A stretch of DNA of 64,000 bases from Silene latifolia. Lineage: Eukaryota > Streptophyta > Magnoliopsida > Caryophyllales > Caryophyllaceae. The position numbers and the translations under genes were made by a program. Where the stretch lies: the NCBI RefSeq assembly GCF_048544455.1, contig NC_133536.1, positions 40,380,652 to 40,444,651 on the forward strand, given 5' to 3'. Position 1 is the first letter of the stretch. Every line of letters starts with the position of its first letter. Positions 1-10,630 of this stretch are shown here, piece after piece. A model generated the notes under the pieces. It was not told where the DNA came from. It made no database searches and was given only the letters and a program-made list of their open reading frames with translations.

Positions 1-2162
1 TTGATACGTGCTTGATATGTTTGGACATTATGTAAGGCGCGTAGCCTACGTTCATCCAGGAGGATGAGTTCTTCATATCTATCCCTCTTCCAATAGGCTT
101 CAGGGATTTGACTTTCGAGTAGAATACGCAAGGATGGTATTTCTAGCTCGACTGGTTGTACGGCCTACATGCCGTAGGTCAAATAGAAAGGAGTAGCCCC
201 AGTGGGCGTCCTAACTGATGTACGATATCCCCATAAAGCAAAGGGTATCTTGCTTGGCCAATCTCTGTAGTTATCAGTCATTTTCTTGAGAATTGTGACA
301 ACGTTCTTGTTTGCCGCCTCTACCGCGCCGTTAGTCTGTGGTCTATAGGGCGAAGAGTGGTGATGTTTAATCTTGTATTTGGCTAGCAATTGCTCGGTTT
401 CAGCTTGGAAGTGTGACCCATTATCGCTGATGATCTCATGTGGGCAACCATATCGACAGATGATGTTGTTTTGTATGAATTTTGCCACATTTTTAGCCGT
501 AAGAGCGGTGTAAGAAGCCGCTTCTACCCACTTGGTGAAATAGTCGATCGCTACTAGAATGAAACAGTGACCTCCTGTTCCGGCTGGGGTTATCTTCCCG
601 ATTATGTCAATTCCTCATGCAGAGAATGGCCAAGGAGATGTCATCGTGTATAGCAACGAAGGAGGTACGTGTTGTACATTCCCGAAGATTTGGCAATTGT
701 GGCAATGTCTCACGTATTTGATGCAATCAGATTCCATGGTGGTCCAATAATACCCTAAACGTGTGATTTTCTTTGCCATCATAGGCCCGCTCATGTGAGG
801 ACCGCATTCTCCGTCGTGGACTTCTTCCATCACCTTTTGTGCCTGCGAATGATCAAGGCAACGTAGGACTACACCAAGAGGTGTTCTTTTGTACAATTCT
901 CCTTGCATCAGGACGTATTGGGAAGCTAGTAGGCGTATAGCACGTTGTCCCCTTTTGTCCATATCCGGTGGATAGGTACCATTAAGCTTGAAATTCAGGA
1001 TCGCTTGGAACCAGGGTTCTTGTGCGATTTCTTCTTCATCGGTGATTTGATGGACATAAGCCGGCTCTGACCGTCGTTCGATGCACAAAGGCATTTCCAC
1101 CATGTGATCTGGTATACTTATCAGAGATGCGAGTTTCGCAAGAGCGTCTGCAAATTGATTTTCCTCTCGAGGCAGGTGAAAGTAGGTTACGTGGTCAAAG
1201 AATTGAGCCACTTGGTCTATCCTAGCTTGATAGGGTGCGAGGCTTTCGCTTCGGATTTTCCAGGATCCTGTAACTTGATTGATGATCAGTGACGAATCCC
1301 CATGTACTCGGAGGTTTTTGATGCCTAAGCTTACTGCCGCTTGTAGTCCTATGAGACAAGCTTCATATTCTGCAGCGTTGTTTGTCACCTCGAAGTCGAG
1401 TTTGACAGCAATTGGTGTATGCTCCCCTTCAGGAGAAATGAGCAACACTCCTATTCCGAATCCTCTTAAGTTTGACGCTCTATCAAAGTACAGATCCCAA
1501 GAGTCTACGTCTGTTTGGAGTATATCCTCGTCGGGAAATGACCAAGTGTCTATGGTTTGTGTGTCGTTGATAGGATTCTCTGCGAAGAATTCGGCGACGG
1601 CGCGACCTTTTATGACTTTTAGTGGGACATATTTGAGGTCGAATTCTGAGAGCATCAGAGTCCACCTTGCTAGACGTCCGTTGAGGACGGGTTTCTCGAA
1701 GAGGTATTTGACTGGATCCATTTTGGAATATATCTTGACGGAGTAGCTAAGCATGTAGTGACGTAGCTTCTTCGTTGCCCACACAAGAGCGAGGCATGTC
1801 TTTTCGAGTTGCGAGTATTTGCACTCATATTCCAAGAACTTCTTACTTAGATAGTAAATAGCTCTTTCTTCACTTCCTACATTTGAGCCAAAGATAGCAC
1901 TCATGGCGCTTTCGATTCTTGTGAGATATAAACCAAGAGGTTGATCTCGTTGTGGTGGCATGAGCACTGGTGGTTTAGCCAATATTTCTTTGATTCGGTC
2001 AAACGTCTTTTGACAATCATCATCCCACATGGTGTGGTCTGTTTTCTTGAGTTTCTTGAAGATAGGCTCGCAAATCATGGTAAGTTTCGATATGAATCGA
2101 CTTATATATTGTACCTTTCCCAAGAATCCTCTGACTTCTTTTTCTGTTTGAGGTTGTGGCAT
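1..2162 (-). pseudogene. Gypsy-I pol, C-terminal part: RNase H, second (archaeal-type) RNase H, integrase
   Basis: This part of the polyprotein would degrade the RNA strand during reverse transcription and integrate the cDNA. The frame opens at 2162 with the end of the RT region (KEVRGFLGKVQYISRF), then RNase H (about 2050-1600). The second RNase H follows at about 1500-1100 (LYFDRASNLRGFGIGVLL, later NNAAEYEACLIGL and ENQFADALAKL). Next are the integrase zinc finger (CIKYVRHCHNCQIFG, about 720) and the DDE core: D in VAIDYFTKWVEA near 540, D in SDNGSHF near 420, E in AVEAANKN near 310. One TGA at 615 and a TAG near 165 interrupt an otherwise continuous frame; each fits a single base change from the usual residue (Trp, Glu). 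Gly of the usual FDGASN is Arg here. Confidence 0.88.
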
Positions 2163-2195
2163 TTCAATCGAGCTTTGATTTTCGAGGATCTATTT

Positions 2196-2922
2196 CTACA
2201 CCGCGTTGGTGACGACATATCCCGGAGTTTTCCTGGATGTTACCCCAAATGTGCATTTCTGAGGATTGAGTCTCATGTTGTACTTTCGTATCCTTGCGAA
2301 GAACTTGCGAAGGTTTGCAATGTGTCCTTCTCTTTCCTTGGATTTGACGATCATGTCATCTACATATACTTCGACTTCTTTGTGCATCATGTCATGTAGG
2401 AGTGTAGTTGCGGTGCGTTGGTATGTAGCTCCGGCGTTGATCAATCCGAATGGCATTACTGTATAGCAATATGTTCCCCATTGGGTGACGAAAGCGGTCT
2501 TGTGCATATCTTCCATGGCCATCTTGATTTGGTTATATCCCGCATATCCATCCATGAAGGATAGTAATGCGTGGTCTGCGGTATTGTCCACCAATATGTC
2601 AATGTGAGGTAGAGGGAAGTCATCTTTTGGACTTGCTTTGTTTAAGTCCCTGAAGTCAACACAAACACGGATTCTCCCATCCTTTTTGGGTACAGGTACT
2701 ATGTTGGCTACCCAAATGTCAGTACTCGGAAACTTTGATGAACCCGGCTTTGAATTGCTTATCCACTTCTTCCTTAATCTTTAGAGCCCATTCTGTCCTC
2801 ATTCGTCGAAGCTTCATTTCACGGGTTTGAAACCCGCTTAATCGAAATCCTATGTTCGGCGATATCCCCTGTCGATCCCGGCATGTCTTTGTAGGACCAA
2901 GCGAAAACGTCTTTGAATTCAT
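2196..2922 (-). pseudogene. Gypsy-I reverse transcriptase core, broken
   Basis: The RNA-dependent DNA polymerase domain is split between frames. Positions 2922-2719 hold the N-terminal part (RMRTEWALKIKEEVDKQF). From about 2718 the next frame continues with VPVPKKDGRIRVCVDF, FMDGYAGYNQI and MPFGLINAGATYQR. The catalytic motif YVDDMIVKS lies near 2350, with two of the metal-binding aspartates intact. A frame change near 2719 and stops between 2196 and 2162 separate this block from its neighbours. Domain order and motif spacing leave little doubt about identity; the copy cannot make one continuous enzyme. Confidence 0.88.
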
Positions 2923-4708
2923 TTAGGAGGTCTATGAAATCGGCCCTTTCGGTAGAGCTCAAGGTAGTCCCTATCCTAAGTTCTTTGGGTTCTAATTCGG
3001 TTCCTACGTTGATTGGTTCGGTGTCCTCTATTACTGGTCCCCCTTCCCCTTCCTGTAATATTTCTTTGACTACGTAGGGAGGTATTTCGGTCAGATCTGG
3101 GTCTTGGTCATCCTCAGTATCATCATAAACAGAATTGCACTCGAAAGAACACAGAGAGTAAGCAGAACCTGATTTATTCATATTAAGATTTGAGTAAAGT
3201 TGAAACAAAGAAGCCAACTGATCCATGGTCAGTGGCGGCAAAGGAACAGTAATTGGGGCATTTCCCGAACTACTGTGACTACTCGATGCTAGGCTAGGAG
3301 AAACGAAGGGAGTGGGGATGACAACAGGAGTAGACTCTCTAATGACTTTTCTAGACTCCGACTCTGACTCCGACTCCGACTCCGACTCGAACTCGTCGTC
3401 TTCTGGTTCTCCTTTGAACATCTCTCCTTCTCCAGTAGTGAGCTTGAAGAGTCTTCCTTGGTTGTTGGTCCATTTGATAGATTTTCTCCATCCATTCTGC
3501 TGCTTTGTGTCGATTTCTGTGATCAACGCGGTGGGGTTGAAGCGATCGTCTTGAAGTATCATAGTAATGATCTCATCCTGCGCGGCCCTAATGAATCGTT
3601 CCTCTCCAAACAAGAGACTAACAGCTTGTTCGTCGAAGCAAGGTGCTTGACGGGTTTTGACGGTAGGAACCATTTCGGGAGGAATGAAGTAGCAATCATG
3701 AAAGATCTCGATTCCGGCTAACTTCCTCTCAAGATAATGCCAAGGTTCGGGAAATCCATGAAAGAGTTCTGAACTTCCTTCTTTAACGAAGTATCCATTT
3801 AAAGTGGGGAGATACGGCCTCTTTTGGACTCCGACATACTTGCGATTTTGGACTTGAGCGAGCATTTCGAGAACTTCTTCAGCTGTGGGTTTGTATCCTA
3901 GTCCAAGTGGTATCCTTGTCGAGTTGCCTTTCTTGTATGGTGCGAAAGTGTTCTTCCGGATTGGGTTCAAAGGCATTCCAGGGAAGTATCCCTGGGATTT
4001 GAGTATGTGGTTGACCACCAAGTTGGAGTAGGGATTATAGTATAAGGGTGCCAATTCACTTTCTATGACGTTCACACTTTGGAAGCCCCCAAGTTCGTAT
4101 ATGGGATCCGCAAGGACTTGATTGTTTGATTGCTTCTCGATTATTGCTTTGATGGGTGGCGAAGTGATCGTCACAACTTTGCCATTTAGTGGGATCTTGA
4201 TCTTTTGATGAAGGGTGGATGTTACCGCTTTGGAAGCGTGAATCCAAGGCCTTCCCAGAAGTATATTGAATGAAGCTTCGATGTCCACTATTTGGAAGTT
4301 AACTTTTCGCTCGATTGGTCCCGTGGCTATGGTTAGGCTAGCAAGTCCAACCACTTTTCGTCGTGTACCGTCATATGCGCGTACACCTTGATTGGTGGGA
4401 GTCCAATCCGATTCCTTCATGCCTAGCTTGTATGCCGTTTTGAGGGGTATGACGTTGACCGCGGAGCCATCATCTACCAAAGTCATTGGCACATTCTTCT
4501 TTAGACAAATGACAGTGATGTATAGAGCAAGGTTGTGACTAACGCCAAAAGGTGGCAAGTCTTCATCTGAGAAAGTAATAGGATTACTTAGCCTCGGTGA
4601 TTCTTGGAAGACCAAGTTGACTACATCTTCGGGAGTGGAGTTATGTGCCACATTCAATTTGGCCAAAGCTTGCAGTAAAGCTTGGCGATGCGGAAATGAG
4701 CTTGCCAC
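2819..4708 (-). CDS. Gypsy-I protease and linker to RT (open frame, 629 codons)
   Basis: The frame overlaps the end of gag by about 70 bases in a different frame. The aspartic protease is at about residues 75-170: TLVDDGSAVNVIPL gives the active-site region (DDGS rather than the commoner DTG/DSG), and FNILLGRPWIHASKAVTS is the flap-to-C-terminal part typical of plant gypsy proteases. A long linker follows with a Ser-Glu repeat (3349-3398). The frame ends in FKDVFAWSYKDMPG, the conserved entry to gypsy RT, just before a frame change. The role is to cleave the Gag-Pol precursor in virus-like particles. Whether the start at 4708 is used is doubtful; expression as part of a polyprotein is more likely. 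Confidence 0.85.
   Translation of the reverse strand: MASSFPHRQALLQALAKLNVAHNSTPEDVVNLVFQESPRLSNPITFSDEDLPPFGVSHNLALYITVICLKKNVPMTLVDDGSAVNVIPLKTAYKLGMKESDWTPTNQGVRAYDGTRRKVVGLASLTIATGPIERKVNFQIVDIEASFNILLGRPWIHASKAVTSTLHQKIKIPLNGKVVTITSPPIKAIIEKQSNNQVLADPIYELGGFQSVNVIESELAPLYYNPYSNLVVNHILKSQGYFPGMPLNPIRKNTFAPYKKGNSTRIPLGLGYKPTAEEVLEMLAQVQNRKYVGVQKRPYLPTLNGYFVKEGSSELFHGFPEPWHYLERKLAGIEIFHDCYFIPPEMVPTVKTRQAPCFDEQAVSLLFGEERFIRAAQDEIITMILQDDRFNPTALITEIDTKQQNGWRKSIKWTNNQGRLFKLTTGEGEMFKGEPEDDEFESESESESESESRKVIRESTPVVIPTPFVSPSLASSSHSSSGNAPITVPLPPLTMDQLASLFQLYSNLNMNKSGSAYSLCSFECNSVYDDTEDDQDPDLTEIPPYVVKEILQEGEGGPVIEDTEPINVGTELEPKELRIGTTLSSTERADFIDLLNEFKDVFAWSYKDMPGSTGDIAEHRISIKRVSNP
3349..3398 (-). 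repeat. GACTCC hexanucleotide repeat coding poly(Ser-Glu)
   Basis: Imperfect tandem GACTCC/GACTCT units on the plus strand encode alternating Ser and Glu on the minus strand, within the linker after the Gypsy-I protease. Slippage is the simplest origin. Confidence 0.85.
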
Positions 4709-6518
4709 TAGTTGCCGTGAAAGAGATCACCTTGGTTTTCTGTAATTGCTTGAGCAAATGATCGGTGGGGTCATCTTCGTTGTCATTTGGTGTGATGACA
4801 TTGGTTGGACCGCTTTGAGTGGTACTTTGATATGGACGACCCGAACGAGTTAGGTGATCCACATCTTGGTCTTCACCATTTTGGACTATTTCCTTGACCA
4901 AGGAGTTTTCAATGAGGTATTCGTCCTCATCGTCATCGGCCCAAACCCCATTGATTGCAGCTAGTTCCTTCATTCTCATGATTTCACTTTCTAGTTGTAT
5001 GATTTGATCGACTAGTCCATCGACCACGGCGACTACTTCTTGCATAGTGGCATTTTGAGAGAAGATCAATGGTACACGTTCTTTAGGCATTGCATTGGGA
5101 TGGCGTAAGGTCGTTACCATGTTTTCTAGTTCCCACACTTGTCTATCTACACTTCTCGCCCATGCGATGAAGTCGGAAATGGTAGGGGAGATAGTAGAGT
5201 AGAGCCTTTCTTTCTCAATTGCATGAACTTCATTTTCGGTGGGAGAAATGAGATGTGAGCAATCTAAGGTAGATTCGTCACTTGTAATCACTAGAACTCC
5301 AAGAGGATTCTGAGTGTTGTTGGGCTTACCTCCTGGTGGAATTGGAAGTCGACCATCTTCGATCATATCTTGAAGCACGTGTTTTAACTTGTAGCATTTT
5401 TTTGTGTCGTGCCCTTTGCCCCTATGGTATTCACAGTAGGAGTTTTCATCCCAGAATTTGGACTTCTTTTCGGGTTCGGGAGTGGGTCCAATGGGTTGGA
5501 GTTTACCTTGCTTCATTAGTCTTTTTAGGGCGTTGGAGTACGTATCCCCAAGGTTTGTGAACTTCCTTGGTGGGCTAGTCTTCTTGGATGGCTCGAGAAG
5601 GTTAACTTCGTCGGTCTTGCTAGTAGAGCCGTATGAACGACTTGTGGACCCTTGATATCCTCGACCTACCGTTTTGGACAGGAGTCCTTTGCGGATGTCA
5701 TCTTCAATTCGTGTCCCTAGTACGGTTAAGTCCTTGAAAGTCTTGATGTTTTGATATCTCAAATGGTTGGCATATATGGGCTTGAGATTATCCACGAACT
5801 TTTCCACAAGGGTGGCCTCATCCGGGCGTTCAACTAGTTGAGTACTAGTCTTCCTCCACCTACTTAGGAAGTCGGTGAATCCTTCTTTGTCATTTTGGGT
5901 AAGAACCTCTAGGGTACGCATGTTGACTTGGATCTCGGCATTATCCGCGTATTGTTTCGAGAATTCGATTGCGGCGTCTTCCCAAGTAGCGTCCTTTTTG
6001 TGATCCAAAGTGTAGAACCATTGCTTCGGAATGGTGTCAAGAGATGAAGGAAAGATCCTTAAGAACATCTCGGGTTTGATGCCTTTGATAGACATGTAGT
6101 CCTTGAAGGCGCGGATGTGGTTCAAAGGGACCTCATGTCCTTTAAACTTAGGGATATCCGTCATGCTAAAGTTAGTGGGTAATTTGGAATTGACAGCTTC
6201 ATATTTGCGATTATTCCCCCTATAGATATCATCCCCCTTAAGGTACATCAATTGTTCTTCTAGGTATTGGAGTCTTTTCTCAGCTGCGGTTGTCCCTTGG
6301 GTAGGATTCTCATCTTTAGACTCGTCATCAGAAAATTGTAGTACTTCACCTTTAATGGGAGGCAACCTTCCCTCTACATCAAAGATACGGCCTTCGATAA
6401 GTTCGAGGCGGTCATAGGTTTGCTCTTGAGTGATTTGCATTTGGGCTAGCGCGGCTAGGATTCGATCACTACTTTCTTGAATTTGCTGGAGGTTTGTTTC
6501 ATCACTTGACCCAGGCAT
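4641..6518 (-). CDS. Gypsy-I gag polyprotein (625 codons, intact frame)
   Basis: Structural protein of the retrotransposon particle, which packages the element RNA. An N-terminal coiled-coil-like stretch (residues about 5-95) precedes the gag core (about 115-285: IPKFKGHEVPLNHIRAF, IPKQWFYTLDHKKDATWEDA, FTDFLSRWRKTSTQLVERP). A zinc knuckle of the Tat type, CEYHRGKGHDTKKC (Cys-His-His-Cys), is near residues 362-376. The ATG at 6518 is the natural start: the upstream 800 bases are leader, and the sequence MPGSSDETNLQ opens the frame. It is the best-preserved gene of the element. The end overlaps the protease frame. Confidence 0.9.
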   Translation of the reverse strand: MPGSSDETNLQQIQESSDRILAALAQMQITQEQTYDRLELIEGRIFDVEGRLPPIKGEVLQFSDDESKDENPTQGTTAAEKRLQYLEEQLMYLKGDDIYRGNNRKYEAVNSKLPTNFSMTDIPKFKGHEVPLNHIRAFKDYMSIKGIKPEMFLRIFPSSLDTIPKQWFYTLDHKKDATWEDAAIEFSKQYADNAEIQVNMRTLEVLTQNDKEGFTDFLSRWRKTSTQLVERPDEATLVEKFVDNLKPIYANHLRYQNIKTFKDLTVLGTRIEDDIRKGLLSKTVGRGYQGSTSRSYGSTSKTDEVNLLEPSKKTSPPRKFTNLGDTYSNALKRLMKQGKLQPIGPTPEPEKKSKFWDENSYCEYHRGKGHDTKKCYKLKHVLQDMIEDGRLPIPPGGKPNNTQNPLGVLVITSDESTLDCSHLISPTENEVHAIEKERLYSTISPTISDFIAWARSVDRQVWELENMVTTLRHPNAMPKERVPLIFSQNATMQEVVAVVDGLVDQIIQLESEIMRMKELAAINGVWADDDEDEYLIENSLVKEIVQNGEDQDVDHLTRSGRPYQSTTQSGPTNVITPNDNEDDPTDHLLKQLQKTKVISFTATSGKLISASPSFTASFGQIECGT

Positions 6519-7303
6519 CTTGGAAACTGGATAAGAGATCGGCGACGAATCAAAACACGATCGACCATTCTATCACACTTGCTAAAAGAAGAAAAGTTTT
6601 GACTCGTGAAATGGGTGTGTGCCACTTGTGTTGAGTGAGTTTTGAAGAAAGACAAGGTCTTTTGAAAATGTGCGTCCTAGTCAACTGTAGTGTAGTTGTA
6701 GGAGTGGACTCGAAGTGGGGTTTTGAAATGGGCTTGTGGCCCGAATTTTGACTTGACAAACGGACAGAGTTTTGACCAGATTTTGCGCTAATTGAAGGCC
6801 TACTTTTTTTTTTTTCGAAATTTTTGTTTGAAAATGAGTTTTGCTTTTTTTGAAAATTCGTCATGGTTTTGTTTAGAAGTGGTGATCACGTAAGTTTTAC
6901 ACATTTATACAAGCATTATAACGGGATGCTGAGTGCATTTAAAAGGGTTTTGGTTTAAAGGGTGGGTTGACATACCGAACCATCAAACCAGAAGTCTGTG
7001 GAGAGGCTCGTGCCAAACAAGAGTAAGGCCGATTCCTAGTCCATTTCCTCAAGTAGTGAAGGCCCTTGATACAAACAAGAGTAAGCATCATGGTATGGAT
7101 GACGTCAATCGCTATCCATCCTTAGGCCCAAATAAGAATTTGGACCGTTTAGACGGGACAATTGGTCGAATGGGTTGGGTTGGGCCTAGGAAGGCCGAAT
7201 AAACGGTCCAGGAAGACCGAGTTATGAAAACCGACAATTGTCTTGTACAAACTTATTCCCTAACCTTGTTCAAGTTTCACCCTAGCTACACGTAAGTGTA
7301 TTA
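6519..7303 (-). other. Gypsy-I untranslated leader
   Basis: This region lies between the primer binding site and the gag start. It has no credible gene; short frames on both strands have no recognisable domain. A homopolymer T/A run lies near 6805-6820. It would hold packaging signals in an active element. Confidence 0.6.
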
Positions 7304-7321
7304 TCCCCAGCGGAGTCGCCA
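7304..7321 (-). promoter_or_regulatory. Gypsy-I primer binding site
   Basis: On the minus strand it reads TGGCGACTCCGCTGGGGA, which begins with the TGG complementary to a tRNA CCA end and starts three bases after the LTR. The implied tRNA 3' end looks to me like a tRNA-Arg, but the assignment is from memory and not checked. Confidence 0.8.
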
Positions 7322-8070
7322 AACTGTGGATAGCGGGCCAACCACGGGGGCGCTTGGTGAGAAACGAGGGACAAGCGTTTGCATTTTGTATGGAGTCGCC
7401 ACCAATTTTTATGGGAAATTGGAACCGTTCGAATACCTCGTGTCATGTCAAGACACAAAGTAGTGACATGAACACTAAGCAATCGTTACCCTTAGCATTC
7501 TATGTCTAGAATGACTCTCGTAGATGCCAATGAACACGGGTGCTCACGGAGATCTGGAGTAAGGGGTGAGGGTACGTATTAGGAAGCTCTTTTGATCGAA
7601 CACCTAATCCCGCCCGCCTCGATAGCGGCCTCTACTAATGATTAGGGAAGTTATTCGTACTCGATATATCGTCGGCTATATGCATGCAATGCAACATCCA
7701 AGTTTTAATCCTAGCATGTGAGAATTAATACTAAGTCGGTGAAACAATTAATTAGCAAACAATTAATGTCGAAGTTGGAATTAATGTTCATTTACATGTG
7801 AAAGCATACAAGGAATAAAAGATACAAAACAATAAAGATTACAATGATAGAAATTACATTAATTACATTGGATTAGGCGATTTATGTCGAAAATACCTTT
7901 AAAACGGATGTTTGAGAAAAAAGGAATAAAAGAAACAAAAAGAAACAAATAAATAAATTAACGAACAGAAACCAGGTGATAATACGAATATTAGTTAATT
8001 AATTACGTAGACTAAACAAACTAGGTCAAGGCAGAAACGGAGTTCAGGGACAGAACTCATCTCGAACAGC

Positions 8071-8132
8071 GCAGCAGAGATCGCCCTGCGAAGAGGCGCA
8101 GCGATTCTTTGCGTCTGTTCCAAGGGTGAGTT
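8071..8132. repeat. GCGCAGC module 1 in Gypsy-I LTR
   Basis: Contains GCGCAGCAG and CGAAGAGGCGCAGC, followed by TTTGCGTCTGTTCC. The two halves are partly complementary. Related modules are at 8660-8745 and 9295-9365 and in the solo LTR. Confidence 0.65.
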
Positions 8133-8659
8133 CTGGCTGTGAAGCCGGAACTGCAAATCGTTAATGTTAATTGTTAATTTTAATGATTGATTAATGATAT
8201 TACTCGGATGAAAGTGATTAAATGTATTATTTACACATGAAGGAGTCATAAAAACAGTAAAACATGAATGAGACGGATGCTAATGAATTAATTACATGAA
8301 GGGACGATGTTAATGAATGATTAATAAACAACTAAACAAACTAATTAATTGATTAGACTAAACATGAATGCGACGAATTAACAATAAATATGGATGCAAA
8401 TATACCAAAGATAAATTCCAGAAACTCAATATGGAGGAAATTGAATCTCTAAAACTAGGATTGAATATTAATGACGAAAACCCGTAAATATTGATTACTT
8501 AGGATTTAAATCGAATTTAAAGACGGATTAAACATGTGGAGGAGTGATGAATAATATACATGTGATTATTATGCTATCGTGTGAACGAATTATCGAAATA
8601 AGCAAAGGAAAACAAACAAACAAACACGAATTACAGAGGACGGAGGAAGAAGAAAAGAA

Positions 8660-8745
8660 GCAGGAACTGCGGCAACCTCACGAAGAGGCGCAGCAGGAAC
8701 TGCGCTCCTTCGAAGAGGCGCAGCAGTTGCTGCGTCTTTTCTCGA
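8660..8745. repeat. GCGCAGC module 2 in Gypsy-I LTR
   Basis: Two tandem units: CGAAGAGGCGCAGCAGGAAC then TCGAAGAGGCGCAGCAGTTG, the second followed by CTGCGTC. GCAGCAG-TT-GCTGC is self-complementary. The same design recurs at 19855-19930 in the solo LTR. Confidence 0.7.
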
Positions 8746-9190
8746 CGTCTGTCTACTGGAAATCCGCAAAAACAGGTTTTTAAAGACGGTTTTAGAAATC
8801 GGTTTTAATGGTGTATTCGACATAAACCTTACAATAATGATTACAATAATTAAAATACAATAAATAAAGAGAATTATACACCCTCAGACTTACATGTTGA
8901 CGGAACGAGATGAACTAAGTATCGACTAGTGAATGCTCGACGCGAATGCAATGAAAGAGTGCCCTCGTAAGAGGAAAACGATTGAAACAAATTGATTAAT
9001 TTAGATTGATTGAGTGTAGTTGGTCAAATTGGTCGGTCATGCAACGGAGAGGCTGGTACCCGGAAGGATCCGAGCTTACGTGGTCGGAAGTCCAAGCACG
9101 TAGGCGCCAATTAGTAAGAACGAAGTCTAGAATGCAAAGGGAGAAGAGAATGGCGGACACTCGCGTGAGAAATATGAGGAACGAAGGCTC

Positions 9191-9199
9191 CTATTTATA
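9191..9199 (-). promoter_or_regulatory. TATA box of Gypsy-I LTR
   Basis: Minus strand TATAAATAG. The same motif is conserved in the solo LTR near 20367-20375. It puts the transcription start near 9160, U3 at about 9754-9165 and R-U5 at the remainder. Confidence 0.6.
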
Positions 9200-9294
9200 C
9201 TAATCACGCGGAGGAATAGGGTTTCGGAGACTCTTTGGAAGTGAATCTCGGAAAGATATAAAAAAGATACGTAAATCATGCAAAGAAGGGCCTG

Positions 9295-9365
9295 GGAAGA
9301 GGCGCAGCGAGCCCATGCGTCTCTTGGAAAAGGCGCAAAGACTCTGTTGCGTCTATTCCCGTGAG
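9295..9365. repeat. GCGCAGC module 3 in Gypsy-I LTR
   Basis: AAGAGGCGCAGCGAGCCC, then ATGCGTCTCTTGG, AAAAGGCGCAAAGAC and GTTGCGTC. It lies about 100-165 bp upstream of the minus-strand TATA box. Confidence 0.65.
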
Positions 9366-10402
9366 GTTTCCTCTGTGAAGAAAGATTTCCGCGTTTGAGT
9401 TATGGTAGGACGGAAATAATTCGATTATCTTTTGAATATTACGGGATATTATTTGCCAAAAGATAAAATTTGGTGAAATATGGAATAGAATTATCCGGAA
9501 CACTCCAGAACATTCGACTCGGATTTAACAATTATCGAAAAATGGAGACGGTTTTTGACCCGGACTCAATGTACTCTAATTATCGCCAAAACGACCGTAT
9601 CCGGACGTAGATGACAACTAAGAGGTTGACATTAATATTTGAGCAAACACTTGACAATAAACTTACGAACTGTCACAAATCGTTCCGCGTACCAAACATG
9701 CGGCCCAATCATCACCGGGTGGTTTGCGGGAGGTGCAGAAACGAGGTGTCTACAACGGTTCAGCTTTATTATAAACATCCTACAACTCGTTGCATTTGAC
9801 AGTTTTTGCTATAAGTGTTAGTTTGCTGCATTAAATTAGTTTAAGTGGACAATTTGTAGCTAGCTCTGAGTGTTCTTTTCTGTTCCATTAGTTTTCATTT
9901 AATTTTCTTGGGGACAAGCAAAGGTTTGGTCTGGGGAGATTTGATGCGTGCATTTTATATAGGCATTTTGTACTTCATTCGCACGCATTTCTATGCATAT
10001 TTAGTGGTGAATAGCTACAAATGTGCCCGGATTGTCTACTTTGGTTTGTCTTGTATTATTTGCAAGTATAAACCAAAAAGGAGCATAATCAGGCCTAAAA
10101 CATGTCCCTATGCATGCATTTAGGATATGAGTTAAGTCAGAGCTTGGAAACTACTAATTGTGATGCGCAAAAAAGTAAGATAGCTAGGCGAGCAAAGGAA
10201 AAACATCAAATTACTAGTGCCGACTTTGAAGAGCCATATCTCGAGTTCTACAACTGATTTTCAGGTGATTCTAATTGGAGATGAAAGCTTGTCCTCTTAG
10301 ATTTCCAACGCCACCGGAAACGCTATGTTTGTCTAAGTAACGAAGAAATGGCAGCGGTTTGAAGTTCAGTGCGCGAAGTAGGAATTATGCGCTGGAAACC
10401 AC

Positions 10403-10553
10403 TCGATCGAATAGAATAGTATTCGATCGAGTAGTTTAAGTCCTCGATCGAATTGCTTATTTTAGATATTGTTCCATCGAGTAGGTTTTCTACTCGATCG
10501 AGAGATTTTAGCTTGGATTTGTTCGATCGAGTGATATAAAGTTGCTTGATCGA
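10403..10553. repeat. TCGATCGA palindrome array A (in Athila-like LTR)
   Basis: Exact TCGATCGA at 10403, 10423, 10444, 10494 and 10523, with degenerate copies near 10473 and 10546. It ends about 70 bp upstream of the TATA box. Confidence 0.9.
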
Positions 10554-10621
10554 GTGACTAGCTTATTACTCGGGATTTTTAATCCGTGTTTAGGTTATCT
10601 TTTGTTTATTTTTCACTTCCC

Positions 10622-10630
10622 TATATAAGG
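10622..10630 (+). promoter_or_regulatory. TATA box of the Athila-like LTR
   Basis: TATATAAGG, in the setting CCCTATATAAGGAAG. The same CTATATAAGG occurs on the minus strand near 57841-57850 in the second LTR of this family. Confidence 0.6.

Larger units (their letters stand above)
1..9754 (-). mobile_element. Gypsy-I: Tat-lineage Ty3/gypsy LTR retrotransposon, 5' LTR to integrase; rest lies outside the window
   Basis: Read on the minus strand the order is 5' LTR (9754-7325), primer binding site, leader, gag, protease, reverse transcriptase, RNase H, a second RNase H and integrase, running off position 1. A second RNase H after the first is known from the plant Tat branch of Ty3/gypsy. The reading frames carry several frame changes and stops, so this copy is probably inactive, although gag is still one open frame of 625 codons. 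The 3' LTR and the left target duplication are not in the window. The element lies in an Athila-like 3' region that resumes at 9755. Confidence 0.9.
7325..9754 (-). repeat. Gypsy-I 5' LTR (2430 bp)
   Basis: The plus-strand ends are TGTGGATAGC (7325) and GGTGTCTACA (9754), giving a TG...CA LTR on either strand. A second copy of the same LTR lies at 18501-20901; the two share long stretches, for example the sequence around CATGTCAAGACACAAAGTA. It holds a TATA box (9191-9199) and three inverted-repeat modules containing GAAGAGGCGCAGC. The primer binding site follows directly at the 7325 end, so this is the 5' LTR. Confidence 0.9.

Noticed and set aside
1279..1746. Plus-strand frame of 155 codons in Gypsy-I
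   Set aside because: Shadow of the RNase H region on the opposite strand.
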